From Vulcanisaeta sp. JCM 16159 (lineage in GTDB: Archaea; Thermoproteota; Thermoprotei; Thermoproteales; Thermocladiaceae): 64,000 bases of DNA. Below are positions 29,946 through 40,016 of the stretch, piece after piece. Every line of letters begins with the position of its first letter. Position 1 is the first letter of the stretch. A program made the position numbers and the translations under genes. Location: NCBI RefSeq assembly GCF_001316265.1, contig NZ_BBDN01000001.1:186001-250000 (forward strand), written 5' to 3'. The notes beneath the pieces are model-generated. The model saw nothing but the letters and a program-made list of their open reading frames with translations. It was not told the DNA's origin and ran no database searches.

Positions 29946-30441
29946 AATGATTCTAGAACAGAATTAGCTTTAACCTGTTTATCTAATGTTAATGCTGGCA
30001 TAGTCTCTGAGGAATTTAGCGTCGATTACTTAATCATTACATATGTAAATTACGTGAATTCTACGAAATAGCGTGAAAAGACCGTGTACTGCTATGAAAT
30101 AGCTAGTAAGGAGACTAGGGAGACAGGGCAGATAATGATCGGGATATGCACGAGTAGCGACGTAACCGAAATAACTATGTCTATTACCCAATGGATTTCC
30201 GGCGATTAGCGTATTAAATAAGACAGCAGTAACCGTATTCAATGAAGCCAGGACTATAGTAATTGAGTTATTGAGGTCAAAGCTAATTAATTACGCACTT
30301 AATTATTTCGATATGACGGCATTTAATGAGCGAATTATGAAATGAACCATTGAGAAATCATTAATGCAAAATACCTACTTTCCTTTTAGATTTGTGACTA
30401 AACATTTTAAATGATTTTTTTAGTTAATACCATATACCAAT
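29946..30441. other. Gene-free stretch, possible decayed gene
   Basis: On the plus strand, coding-like pieces such as FSVDYLIITYVNYVNSTK and REKTVYCYEIASKETRETGQ are separated by TAG/TAA codons. This resembles a small decayed gene. No family is recognised. AT-rich sequence before 30442 must hold the next promoter. Confidence 0.3.
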
Positions 30442-31029
30442 ATGCCTAAATGCCCTGATGTCAATACTCAAGCCGGGCGTTATGAAATCGCACTTCTTGC
30501 TGTGCTCATTTTCGCACTGTTCATCTCAATGCTTTATTTGATTATGAATACCGTGAGATCTTTGGTATACTTCTATCCCTCATCATTATTACCTCTAATA
30601 ATAATGTCTCTCATAACGGTTGGTGTAGGTCTCTTGTTCTATCTCCTATATGATTATTGCTTCATCAATAAGGTTGACAGGATCATCAATAATTATCGTT
30701 ATTTCACATACTTTATGCTTGTGATGTTATTTTTGAATATTGGCGTGATATTTGCGGTGATTATAGCCGGCCTATATTCAATCCCGTCATACGGCATATA
30801 TTACATTATCACCATAATCCTACTTGTGGTATTAGCCTTGATCTACATGAACATACTCTTTAGAAGTTCTGTGTTTAGTCAGTACAGGGCTTTCATGCTC
30901 AGTATCCTGGTTATTTCAATGGGTGTTACGTTCTTCATAATGAGGTTTAATGTGATGGGTAGTCTCCTCACCGCGTCTGGTTTTATCATTCTTGCATTAT
31001 CGCTATTAGAATGGAGAAGGTATCCCTGA
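30442..31029 (+). CDS. Six-helix membrane protein
   Basis: The 195-residue product has about six membrane helices with short loops, a YYNYR-type basic loop in the middle and a WRRYP C-terminus. It is intact and AT-rich. No family is recognised. It lies within the surface-protein cluster. Confidence 0.6.
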   Translation: MPKCPDVNTQAGRYEIALLAVLIFALFISMLYLIMNTVRSLVYFYPSSLLPLIIMSLITVGVGLLFYLLYDYCFINKVDRIINNYRYFTYFMLVMLFLNIGVIFAVIIAGLYSIPSYGIYYIITIILLVVLALIYMNILFRSSVFSQYRAFMLSILVISMGVTFFIMRFNVMGSLLTASGFIILALSLLEWRRYP

Positions 31030-31157
31030 ATTTAGGAATACTAATGTGGGGAGTTATATTCTGCGTTGAGATCGGGCAATACCTATGGACTTGGTTATTG
31101 AACTTAACGTATTAGAACATTTATTAACTTAGAGACCATTAATTTAAGCGGTTAGTA

Positions 31158-32721
31158 TGGCTTTACATAGTGTTAATGCTACCATGGTCATACTCAATAT
31201 GGCAATGATGGCGTTGATACTGGTGATTTTCATGAGCATTGGGATCATTGTAAATAAGCCTATTATGGAGATCTCTGGTTCCAATTACGAAATCAATTAT
31301 TATAAACTACCCATTAGAGGCCAACCCTATTAATACATGGAACCATCAATGGCATACCCGCATCAATCATCGTAACACTATATGCATACACCCCAACTGA
31401 GATCTACCTACTTGGTTATTACCGGGGATTTGGCTCTGTTAGTATTGACTTGGATCGGCATCTTTTCGTTAAGGCGGGAGATAACGGGCTTATTAGTATT
31501 GGAGATGTGTGGCTTAGGGATTACGGAGATTCGATTAGACCCTCATTAATTGCCTTCATAACTTATGGCGTCGGCGATATCGTTAGGACAGCCGTAATTG
31601 CAATACCGTACAATCCGGCATGGGTAGTAACGGAGAGGCCTGTGGAAATTAATTTGTATGTTAACTTTAACGATGTAAAGTCATTAACGGTAAATACCGT
31701 AAATACGAATAAGGATATTTACGTTTGGGTGCTTAAGCAATATCGCATATTTAGTGGTGGCGTACCGTTAATATTTGTTGGTTGGGGTATAAATGCCGTA
31801 AAGAATTTATTCCTCGCCTCAATTAGCGTTGGGTCATACATAAGCAATAGCGGGATATATAATATCCTTAATGAAAACGGAAGCCTAATATCCATAGGAC
31901 CTACTTACTTTATACAAGGCACTTATTACGTACTCTCACCTTCCAGTGGCATCATTATTAGCAACACCATGTTTTCTAAAACCGAAAATGAACCTCCCAT
32001 AGTGCAGTACTTCGTTCCGCATCAGGGCTTTGTATATTATGGCATACCTTCATACATGGCAAACGTATCCTTTCAGCTATACAGAGTGAATTCATTCGGC
32101 ATCTCTCAGGTAAATGCTTGGATAAACGGCACCATGGCCTTAGCACCAGCCCTCCTTGATATAAGTTACTCAACGATAAGGCTCAACACCTACCTAGACA
32201 TCGGTAATGGATCATTAACGCGAATGTTCAGCGAAATATTACGTAATAAGGGGCATTTAATAATAATCAATAGTCTGGGTAAGGGCCTTACTAATAATTG
32301 CTCGCAAGCAATTCCGCCCGCCATAGACCTAACATCTATTAGATATTACTTTCCCTGGTGGGTAATGTATACGTCAATGCCTAACCATGTAATTAATCTA
32401 GATTCTACAATCCTCTCCTTAGTAATTGGTGTGTATGTCTTAAACGCGTTTGACAATAATCAATACATAACGAATGCTATAAACAATGATGCCGCGACCA
32501 TGATATCATATGGCTATAACAACCTAGGTGCCCTGATAATTGTTCCTAGGAATACTAATTTTTACATAACAATAATTGGCAATCCACTGCCAATAACTGG
32601 CCCACAACCAATACTTATATACCCAATCGGTATAATCATTAATGAATCAAATTATTACCTAGGTGGTGAATGCCAGATGGCTCATCACATTCTATTACCA
32701 ATATTAAACATGCCTCAATAA
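31158..32721 (+). CDS. Large membrane-anchored surface protein C (frameshifted)
   Basis: The ATG at 31158 opens a signal anchor (MVILNMAMMALILVIFMSIG). Loss of one T in TATTTAATA near 31330 explains the stop at 31332. The frame resumes as HGTINGIPASIIVTLYAYTP and runs to 32721. The product is about 520 residues, with no cytoplasmic domain, many sequons and Tyr/Asn/Ile-rich beta sequence. Size and plan match the gene at 37694-39265, although identity is low by eye. Function is unknown. Confidence 0.55.
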
Positions 32722-32761
32722 CATTTAATACCCCTACAGGATGGTCATTCATAGATCGTCC

Positions 32762-33499
32762 CTACTTAACCTTTGTTATTGGTAGTTTTCCGTTTCTTAA
32801 ATCATTTATTAGCTGGACGACTTCGTCTATTGCTGCTTCGAGTATTGCCCTGCCCTTTTCCTGGCTTGCCCTTGATGGGTACCCCTGCACGGCCTTCGTG
32901 TACTCCTGCGCATAGACCTCCTTCCCGTAAATCCTAAACCTGGCCTCGACCCACTCATCAGCCGAGCCATCCCTGGGTACCCACTTGACTAGGTCTGGGT
33001 ATGCGGCCCATACCTCGCTGGTCTCGTCCTCGGCGGCATGGCCTTCCGGCGTCTCAAGGACCTTCTTCCTGGCTTCCTTTGCCAGGTCTATCCACCAATT
33101 AATGATTATTATGACTAGGTTCGTTTCCTTGGCCACGTCCTTAGCCGCCATGCTTAAGGCGTCTACGTTACCTCCGTGCCCATTGATTACGACTAGGTAC
33201 CTAACGCCGTTTCTGGCGACTTCCCTGAATATATCCCTGTACAGCATATATAGCGTCTCATTACTTATGGATATTGTTCCTGGGAACTTATCGAGTACGT
33301 ACGTATTCCCATACCAAACAGTGGGTAGTAGGAGTGCATTTGTCCTCTTGGCGGCCTCCTCGGCTATGTACGTAGCCATTAACGCATCCGTACCAAGCGG
33401 TAAGTGTGGACCATGGGCCTCGACAATGCCAGTCGGTAGTAGGGCTACTGTTTTATCCACCTTCTCGAACTCAGGCCAGGTGAGTTCCCACCAACGCAT
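32762..33499 (-). CDS. Creatininase-family amidohydrolase
   Basis: The 245-residue protein shows the creatininase metal-site motifs in order: EAHGPHLPLGTD near residue 28, NGHGGN near 105 and EGHAAEDETS near 150. Archaeal members include the FAPy deformylase ArfB of flavin and F420 synthesis and other cyclic amide hydrolases, so the substrate is not settled by sequence. Length and motifs are complete and the frame is intact. Its stop faces the surface protein gene, and the next gene on this strand is the HepT-like toxin. Confidence 0.9.
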   Translation of the reverse strand: MRWWELTWPEFEKVDKTVALLPTGIVEAHGPHLPLGTDALMATYIAEEAAKRTNALLLPTVWYGNTYVLDKFPGTISISNETLYMLYRDIFREVARNGVRYLVVINGHGGNVDALSMAAKDVAKETNLVIIIINWWIDLAKEARKKVLETPEGHAAEDETSEVWAAYPDLVKWVPRDGSADEWVEARFRIYGKEVYAQEYTKAVQGYPSRASQEKGRAILEAAIDEVVQLINDLRNGKLPITKVK

Positions 33500-33541
33500 T
33501 AATTAGTGATTTGGCAATGCCTTAAATGCAATACCCTGGAG

Positions 33542-34031
33542 TTAGGGGTCCCAATACTGCCTAGCCCTATCCCTAAGCGCCAGGGCTAGCTCGAGGACCC
33601 TCCTATAATCCCTCGACTTGAGTACCTTATCGACCACGTTGAGATCTAACTTGGCGTAACCGTGAACCACCACATTCCTAAAGCCCACCAACGACTTGAC
33701 CGGGATTTCCTCCTCACCCATCACTAAGCCCATCTCCCTTAACCTCCTGGCAATTCCTGAGTAATCCTCGACCGTAATGCCCATGTTCGACAACAACCGC
33801 TGGCACAGGTCAATGAAGGCCTGAACCTGGAGTGCGTGCATTGACGCCAGTTGGTCTCGCCAACTGTTTAGGTCATAGCCACGGTCAACCAGTTCATCGA
33901 GCTTCCTAGTCATATCCTCAACTCATTTAGGATCGCCATCTCATCACCAACGCCTTACCCGCATTAACCACTAGGTCCAACTTCCTGACATCAATGAGGA
34001 AGTCCTCACAAATAGAGGCCCTCCTATGCAT
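33542..34031 (-). CDS. hepT: HepT-like HEPN toxin (frameshifted)
   Basis: The frame from 33913 to 33542 carries the HEPN RNase motif R-x4-H-x-Y in FRNVVVHGYAKLD. The missing N-terminal helix is found in another frame from the ATG at 34031 (MHRRASICEDFLIDVRKLDL), three bases after the MntA stop. One base lost at about 33930 would join them. HepT proteins are RNases neutralised by an MNT nucleotidyltransferase that AMPylates them (type VII toxin-antitoxin). The pair is in the typical order with the antitoxin first on this strand. Confidence 0.75.
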
Positions 34032-34033
34032 CC

Positions 34034-34381
34034 TCAACAAGCATCATCACCCGCCATGTACAGTATTACACCATCACTAAAAACCTCATGAATCAGGTAA
34101 CAATCAGTATTGTCACCAATGGGCACTAGATCCACCTTATCCGTATCCAGGTAATCAAATAGGTCAAAGAGTAACCGTGAATACCTACCTAGGTCAAGGT
34201 CTCTCATGAACTCCACCGCAATATCGGCATCCTCACCAAAACCCCTCCTAACTATGGAACCAAAGAGAACAGCATAGTAAATGCCGTAGTTACTCCATGG
34301 AAACCTCCTTAACTTATCAAGGGTCTCTAATCTCAACGACGTAGACGCGTAGATACTCGGTGCGGGGCACGAGCTAGGCAT
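34034..34381 (-). CDS. mntA: MntA-like nucleotidyltransferase antitoxin
   Basis: AVLFGSIVRRGFGEDADIAV contains the GS-x10-DxD signature of the minimal nucleotidyltransferase fold. VDLVPIG supplies the third acidic residue. The family inactivates HepT by adding AMP units to a tyrosine of the HEPN motif. I chose the ATG at 34381; a longer frame to 34396 is open. The start codon shares bases CATG with the divergent PaREP1-like gene. The stop is 3 bp from HepT, so the two are co-transcribed. Confidence 0.75.
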   Translation of the reverse strand: MPSSCPAPSIYASTSLRLETLDKLRRFPWSNYGIYYAVLFGSIVRRGFGEDADIAVEFMRDLDLGRYSRLLFDLFDYLDTDKVDLVPIGDNTDCYLIHEVFSDGVILYMAGDDAC

Positions 34382-34649
34382 GGCGAGGACCAGCACCTAT
34401 CCAATTGATGATTTAAAGAGGGCATTCAACTACGCAGTCAAGGCATTGGCAATTAGGGAGGGACTACCCGAGGCTCAGGATGCGGTGAGGATAGGCCATT
34501 GGACGGACCAGCCAGTGACGAGCGCCATAATGCGATTATCAGATAAGTTACCGACGGTGAAGGAGTTATGGCCAGTCCTAAGCCAGGGCTCAGTAATAAA
34601 TATCGATGATGTAATAGGTAAGGTTAAGGAATTACTCAGAACGCTTTAA
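34380..34649 (+). CDS. PaREP1-like (HEPN) protein, short
   Basis: The 89-residue product contains AFNYAVKALAIREGLPEAQD, RIGHWTDQPVTSAIMRLSDK and a C-terminal IDDVIGKVKELLRTL. These match the middle and end of PaREP1 proteins (compare AVKALAIARGLDEARE in the gene at 5038-5543). The N-terminal helix pair is missing, so it is either truncated or a short variant. It starts within the MntA start codon on the opposite strand. Function is unknown. Confidence 0.5.
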   Translation: MARTSTYPIDDLKRAFNYAVKALAIREGLPEAQDAVRIGHWTDQPVTSAIMRLSDKLPTVKELWPVLSQGSVINIDDVIGKVKELLRTL

Positions 34650-34786
34650 TCAAACAATGAACCTACTCAGCGGCGCTCAGCTGACACACAGTAGAGCCAG
34701 GCCATGGGTATAGGTAGGGCCGCCATCCTAGACCAGTCTAGACGACGGACCGTATAGACTTAGGCAGAGACTCTACCGCTCCGATG

Positions 34787-34900
34787 TTACTGTGTTTGGG
34801 CTAGGATTGCCAGGGTTATTGAGAGGACTGCCATTGAGAATATTGCCAGGGTGATCATGCGTGCCCTGCCTATTTGCCTGGGCATAGTGGTCCTTCTCAT
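34787..34900 (-). CDS. Small single-pass membrane protein (37 residues)
   Basis: The ATG at 34900 opens MRRTTMPRQIGRARMITLAI and ends SMAVLSITLAILAQTQ before TAA. A basic N-terminus is followed by one membrane helix. Small basic single-helix proteins are plausible subunits of membrane complexes, but no family is recognised. It sits 26 bp from the end of the MBL-fold gene on the same strand, so it could be the last gene of that operon. A chance frame cannot be excluded. Confidence 0.35.
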   Translation of the reverse strand: MRRTTMPRQIGRARMITLAIFSMAVLSITLAILAQTQ

Positions 34901-34926
34901 TGCGGGACTTTTTTTACACCGGGTGT

Positions 34927-35565
34927 TCATATGAATTGCGCCCTGCCCTCACCCAAGCACGCCTCCATGGGTATTACCAGGTTACTGAGCTTCTCTTCGC
35001 CAATTGTGGTTGATGGTCCATGGCCTGGGTAGACAATGAAGTTATCGGGTAGTTCCCTGTATAGCCTGCACACGGAATTCCTGAGCCTATTCATGTCGCC
35101 TCCCGGTAGGTCGGTCCTACCAACACTACCAGCGAATAATGTGTCTCCGGTGATTACGAAGCCATCGCCAATTATTGAGACTGAGCCAGGCGTATGCCCT
35201 GGAGTGTGCATAACCTTTAAGTTAAGCGGTAGTTTTGATCCCTCATCAATGAACACGGGCTCCGGGAGTTCCGGTCTCGTGAATCCCCACTCGGTGGCTA
35301 ATTCATTGAATATATCCCTTAATTCCCAATCAAGCTTATGAACCATGAATGGGACGCCTAGGCCATTAGTCAATTCTTTAACTGCACCCACGTGGTCGAA
35401 GTGAAGATGCGTGGCTATCACGGCTAACATCTTCCTATTGCCTAGGGCGTTTAGTATTGTCTCAGCCTCATCACCAGGGTCAATTATCACGCAGGAACTA
35501 TCATCACATACAAGGTAGCAGTTGGTTTCAAGGGGTCCAACAATTACTACCTCCACGGTGAGCAT
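34927..35565 (-). CDS. MBL-fold hydrolase, glyoxalase II-like
   Basis: The 212-residue protein has every metallo-beta-lactamase fold motif: THLHFDHVG near residue 53, HTPGHTPGS near 119, GDTLFAGSVGRTD near 138 and YPGHGPST near 177. The SVGRTD variant is typical of hydroxyacylglutathione hydrolase-like thioesterases. The physiological thioester in archaea is not known. It overlaps by one base the stop of the upstream membrane protein gene, so the two are translationally coupled. Confidence 0.9.
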   Translation of the reverse strand: MLTVEVVIVGPLETNCYLVCDDSSCVIIDPGDEAETILNALGNRKMLAVIATHLHFDHVGAVKELTNGLGVPFMVHKLDWELRDIFNELATEWGFTRPELPEPVFIDEGSKLPLNLKVMHTPGHTPGSVSIIGDGFVITGDTLFAGSVGRTDLPGGDMNRLRNSVCRLYRELPDNFIVYPGHGPSTTIGEEKLSNLVIPMEACLGEGRAQFI

Positions 35566-36145
35566 TAGGATCCCTGCCTTTGGCTTGGCTTACCCATTAT
35601 TGACCACACCTCAATTGCACAGGCGAGTATTGATAGTGATTGTATTGCTGCTCCCACGTAATTAATGACCGACCTATTGACGAGTATTAATATTATAGCT
35701 GCAATAATCAGCATCGTGCTCACTAACCACATGTACCTTGAAGCCCTATGCGTTGCAATGCTGGTTAGTACGCCGTAACTACCAATCATTAGCGCCAGGG
35801 CAATTATTAGGGATATCACTGAGGCTATGAACTGCCTAGTCAATAGTAGGACTAGGCCTATTATCATAGCTGCCGTAAACGCTATGGGCACGTAACCCCT
35901 ATCAAGCCGCTACGCACAAGCATAACGCCGAGGTACGTGTATAGGCCTAGTATTAACACTAGAGTGATCAGAGCCAGCATTGCTATGTTGCTGGGTATGT
36001 AGAGCATGAAGTATGGCAGTGGTATGTCCGTGTATATGGTTAGGTAACTAGTTATGAAAAGCCATAGCAATGACGCAAAATTCACAATAACAAAACCGAC
36101 ATAAAACCAAACAAGCCTACCAAGAGTCTTTGCGTCTATGCCCAT
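35565..36145 (-). CDS. Six-helix membrane protein (frameshifted)
   Basis: The first frame (36145-35882) has three membrane helices and ends VRSGLIGVTCP. The second (35891-35565) carries on with VPIAFTAAMIIGLVLLL and three more helices. One G missing from a run near 35900 (ATAGGGG, expected GGGGG) joins them into about 193 residues (GGYVPIAFT). No family is recognised. It is coupled to the downstream MBL-fold gene. Confidence 0.55.
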
Positions 36146-36257
36146 ACTGCCATATTCTCACTATGTATTTTAAATACCTTATGAACCGTGAATCCCCGCC
36201 TTTTATTGAACCGCTAAGTAATCCTTTAATAATCCACGCTATCCTCGTGATTGAGTT

Positions 36258-37082
36258 ATGGACAGTAAATTGCGCGGGTACTTGGCAATGATTGGCGTTT
36301 TAATTGTGTGGGGTTCCTCATACTCTATTTCCAAGATGGCAATGCACTACATGTCGCCCTTCGTACTCACAATGTATAGGTTCGTCTTTGGTGGATTGGT
36401 ACTACTCCTAATTGGCAGGGGATTAACGATAAGTCGTAAGTACGTAATCAACGCATTACTCAACGGAGCTTTATTCGTGGTCTTTCTGAACCTAGCCATT
36501 GAGTATAGCCTGAATCCAGCCCTGGTCTCGGTGCTTGTTTATACGCAGCCAATCTTTGTGCTAATACTATCAATAATACTATATGGCGAGAGACCAACAA
36601 TGTTGCAGGTAATCGGCATCATACTAGCATTCATCGGCTTATTAATAGCAGTTGGTGTCTATAATTTCGATATTGGTGATGCAATTGCAATCCTCGGTGG
36701 TTTCATATGGGCTTTAGGCACCCATTACTACAGGAGAAACCTCGCTAAGGAGAATCTCATTAGATTGAATGCGTCAATGGCGGTGATCTCAGCATTAATA
36801 GCCTCACCAACGTTACTCATTAATCCATACATGGCATTATCACTAGATGCCATAGCGTGGGGAATACTCGTGGCGCTAGTGGCTCAGGTAGCTGGTTTTC
36901 TACTGTGGTTCTTGGGTGTTAAGGACCTTGGCCCCGTGACCGCTAGTTCAATTTCAATACTCGTACCTGCATCTGCATATTTGTTCGCTCTATTAATACT
37001 TGGTAAGGCCCCTACGGAGATGGAGGTAATAGGCTCGGCAATAACACTCACCGGCGTCCTAATATCGCAGTTAAGGGCCTAG
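36258..37082 (+). CDS. EamA/DMT-family transporter
   Basis: The 274-residue protein has ten membrane helices arranged as two repeats of five. Typical EamA stretches are MIGVLIVWGSSYSISKMAM at the start, TQPIFVLILSIILYGERP ending the first half and ILVPASAYLFALLILGKAP ending the second. The family exports metabolites or amino acids; substrate is unknown. It is intact and shares a roughly 110-bp divergent promoter region with the membrane protein at 36145. Confidence 0.9.
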   Translation: MDSKLRGYLAMIGVLIVWGSSYSISKMAMHYMSPFVLTMYRFVFGGLVLLLIGRGLTISRKYVINALLNGALFVVFLNLAIEYSLNPALVSVLVYTQPIFVLILSIILYGERPTMLQVIGIILAFIGLLIAVGVYNFDIGDAIAILGGFIWALGTHYYRRNLAKENLIRLNASMAVISALIASPTLLINPYMALSLDAIAWGILVALVAQVAGFLLWFLGVKDLGPVTASSISILVPASAYLFALLILGKAPTEMEVIGSAITLTGVLISQLRA

Positions 37083-37088
37083 TGAATC

Positions 37089-37544
37089 TCATTGACCCTG
37101 TAGGTTCAGTGTTTCGTAAAGAACCTGCTGACCGTTTGTGAACACAGCCTCTGCAGTATTTATACCGTAGATCCTCGAATCACCGTTGTAATTCACGGTA
37201 CAATTCCCAACCCTCAACGCCGCGCCTACGTAATGCGTCCCATTACTAATTATGGTTAATAGCGCTGAGTTCCCAGGCGGTATGGCGCATCTATTGCTTG
37301 ACACGAAGTCGACATTGTTGATTATGATGTATGCCAGTTCTACGTATTCCGTGCCTGAATTAATGATTATAAATGTCGCGTTATTCTGTGACATGCTTGG
37401 GCCCTCAATCATTACCCTAACGCCAAACGACCTTGATGCATTGCCGGCTATCCCAAATACCCAAACCGCTATTGCTATGGTTAATGTTATGGCCACAGCC
37501 ACGAGTATTATTATCGTTACTGTTTCACTCAACCCCTCACTCAT
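37089..37544 (-). CDS. Archaeal type IV pilin-like protein
   Basis: The N-terminus MSEGLSETVTIIILVAVA and following hydrophobic helix match the class III signal/pilin domain. Cleavage would fall near EG-LSETV, leaving the assembly helix. The rest (about 110 residues) is beta-rich with sequons NAS, NAT and NGT and a possible disulphide pair. Such subunits are processed by PibD and assembled into pili or adhesive threads. No assembly ATPase or platform gene is in the window. It stands beside a surface protein gene. Confidence 0.7.
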   Translation of the reverse strand: MSEGLSETVTIIILVAVAITLTIAIAVWVFGIAGNASRSFGVRVMIEGPSMSQNNATFIIINSGTEYVELAYIIINNVDFVSSNRCAIPPGNSALLTIISNGTHYVGAALRVGNCTVNYNGDSRIYGINTAEAVFTNGQQVLYETLNLQGQ

Positions 37545-37693
37545 CGTGATTATTAAGTTTCAATTCCCCTTAATAAACATTATTCTTAATTGAAAAATAT
37601 AGCCACGGTTGACGAGAAAAAAAACGTTAGTAAGGATACAGTCATTAGGAATAAATTTTATATCTTAGGTTTAATCATGAATTGTAAGTTGAC

Positions 37694-39265
37694 ATGAGCA
37701 TTAAGACCTTAACTGTGGTATTCATTGTCGTTGGCACGGTCCTAGTACTAACGTTGATCACCTTACTGAACATACAAAGCGAGCCATTCCCAGCAGGTTC
37801 ATGGTTGGTGTGGTAATTAACATACCAAGGCAGCAACTCCTCAACCCACTAATCATTGTTAATGGCGAGTTGGTTAATATAACCGTGCAGGACCCACTAT
37901 ACATGTTCCATCACTATGGATTCAGCCCATACACCCTCAACATGGTGGAGACCGTTAATCTTAATGGGAGTAGATACACTGTGTATGCCGTTATAACCGA
38001 GGCCGCAATGGCGGTGGTCGGTTATAATCAGACTGGTAAGTATTACCAATTCCCGCAGGTAATAACCTTTGCCCAACATTACCCTTCATTATTAATGTCA
38101 CGATTCGAATCCCAAACTCAACGAGTACTTTCATGAGGGGTCTCATGATCTCGAAGATTATGAACAGTATAACCAATGAAACGTTGAATATGAGGCTTGG
38201 TAGGTTAACGGTGAGCCAATGCCTAAGTAAGATACTGATCTACTACTTCACCGTGATACCCCAGATTAAGAGCTACTTGGGTAATGGTCATGTTAGGCTG
38301 GCGTCCTACGGTATTTACTGGTCCGGTCATTTTAAAGGTAATGATTATGTCGCCATTAGTATTGGTTATGAGTTCGTGTTTAATGCACTCTCAGAAAACG
38401 GTACGAGAATCGGTATAATAATTGCTAATATCCAGTATCAAAATGGCTCTATCATAATAAGTGTAAGGCTCATACCAAGAACAAAGGTCTTAGCCCTAAA
38501 CAATATTGAATACACCATTGAGAATGCGTCACTCAGTAACTGGCTGGCTATTCAGTCAGTATTAGTAGTGGTGATGACTTAACTGCGGCTATGGCGTGGT
38601 TCACGGTCGCTAATGCCAGTTGCTCATTATCAAGTAGTATAGCCTATTGGGTTGGGCTAGATCCACCCAATGGTTTGTTTTCATCGAACTGGGGGCCATT
38701 CAATGTTTACTTCCAGGGCATATATGATCAATGTCTCGACGAGTTGGAATGGGCTGCCTACCCGACTTACCAAGGCCAACCCGTATCTTCCCCCTATTTA
38801 CCAACACCCTACTCACTACTGTACATATTAGTGTCGTACGAGGGATCAACCTCGGGCGATCAACAGGATTGGTTTGTTGATTTCATTATTAATTACCCTA
38901 ACGGCACCACCAATGGTTATTCAATCAACGCCTATATTAATAATTACGCCAATTACTTTGTTTGGGCTCAATGCATCAACGAGAGGCCCTCATATTCCAG
39001 CGGAGTGTCTAACCTGGCGATCATAAGCCTAGGCTATGTCCTTGTGTATGATATTGCCTTTTACGATAATAACCTCGGTGAGTGGATCTCACCAACAAGT
39101 TTATCCTCACCAAGTTACACCGCCTACGCAATAACCATGAATTCATGCCCAGGAATGATACCTAGCAATTACGGCCAATACGAAATGCCCAGCGGATTCC
39201 CAAGCTCCGGAGCCCAGGTGACGGGCTTTGAGAACCAATACACGAACCAGTTCTGTGGCGGTTAA
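37694..39265 (+). CDS. Large membrane-anchored surface protein D (multiple frameshifts)
   Basis: The ATG at 37694 begins MSIKTLTVVFIVVGTVLVL, a signal anchor. Four frames follow in order, joined by one-base losses. The first is near 37797 (GGTTTC expected). The second is near 38087, into FIINVTIRIPNSTSTFMRG. The third is near 38553, into YSVSISSGDDLTAAMAWF. The joined product has about 520 residues. It contains sequons (NVT, NST, NET) and a Cys-bearing Tyr/Ser-rich C-terminal half. Family unknown; it resembles protein C at 31158 in size and plan. Confidence 0.55.
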
Positions 39266-39280
39266 TACTCGTCTTACGCA

Positions 39281-39670
39281 TTATGTACGTGCAGGTGCGA
39301 TACTACTCTCCATCAACCTAGTCATTACCTTCGACGTTAATTCGTACGTCGCGGCTATGTTTGAGTTCAAGACCCTCAACTGATTGCTTATCAGGTCGAG
39401 TCTGTCGACCACCTCCTTACGTAAGTCATCGATCTTTCTACTTAATTCGTCAAGTCTGACGTCAATTTTCTTACCTAACTCATCTATCTTATTACCTAAT
39501 CCATCAATTTTCTTGCTCATTTCATCGAGTCTATTCATCATTGCGTACATGAGTATGAACTCCGCATCCTCCCTCGAGACCTCCTTCCTACTAATCCAAT
39601 TGGGTAATTGAACAATAACGTAGTCCACACCCTTACTGAGGAGTAGGCTCATTAACTCGCTTAGGTCCAT
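39281..39670 (-). CDS. Coiled-coil protein
   Basis: I chose the ATG at 39670 (MDLSELMSLLLSKGVDYVIV), since the longer frame has an unlikely basic N-terminus. A globular N-terminus with REVSREDAEFILMYAMM is followed by heptads of the KKIDELGKKIDxRLDELS type. It resembles the longer coiled coil at 16471-17049. Function is unknown. Confidence 0.55.
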   Translation of the reverse strand: MDLSELMSLLLSKGVDYVIVQLPNWISRKEVSREDAEFILMYAMMNRLDEMSKKIDGLGNKIDELGKKIDVRLDELSRKIDDLRKEVVDRLDLISNQLRVLNSNIAATYELTSKVMTRLMESSIAPART

Positions 39671-39791
39671 ACTTATTAAATTGGCCTCAAGTCTTAATTT
39701 AAGCCTTATTTCTAGGGCGTTTGAATAACGAATACATCTGCAGTATTTATTGACAGTAAGCCTTATAATCGTATTCAATTAATAGTTTACA

Positions 39792-40016
39792 ATGAGTGTA
39801 GTACTGTCTGTTAGGATACCCAGGTGGTTGAAGGAGGAGTTGGATAGGCTTGGTATTGACTACTCGAGGGAGATTAGGGAATTCCTTGAGAGGAGGGTTC
39901 GTGAGGAATTGGCGAAGAGGCTTGAGGCTAGGTACGAGGAGCTTTTGAGGGATTCACCGCTGATAAGGGGTAACCTTGCCGTAGAATTCATTAGGGAGGA
40001 TAGGAATGCCAGGTAG
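39792..40016 (+). CDS. vapB: VapB-like antitoxin
   Basis: The 74-residue protein begins SVVLSVRIPRWLKEELDRLG, a ribbon-helix-helix DNA-binding segment. A helical, charged C-terminus follows that would wrap the toxin. It overlaps by 11 bp the PIN-domain gene downstream, the usual VapBC arrangement. It should repress its own operon and neutralise the toxin. Confidence 0.75.
   Translation: MSVVLSVRIPRWLKEELDRLGIDYSREIREFLERRVREELAKRLEARYEELLRDSPLIRGNLAVEFIREDRNAR

Noticed and set aside
30030-30242. Minus-strand 70-codon frame
   Set aside because: The plus strand shows more coding-like, though decayed, sequence here, and the minus product has no recognisable feature.
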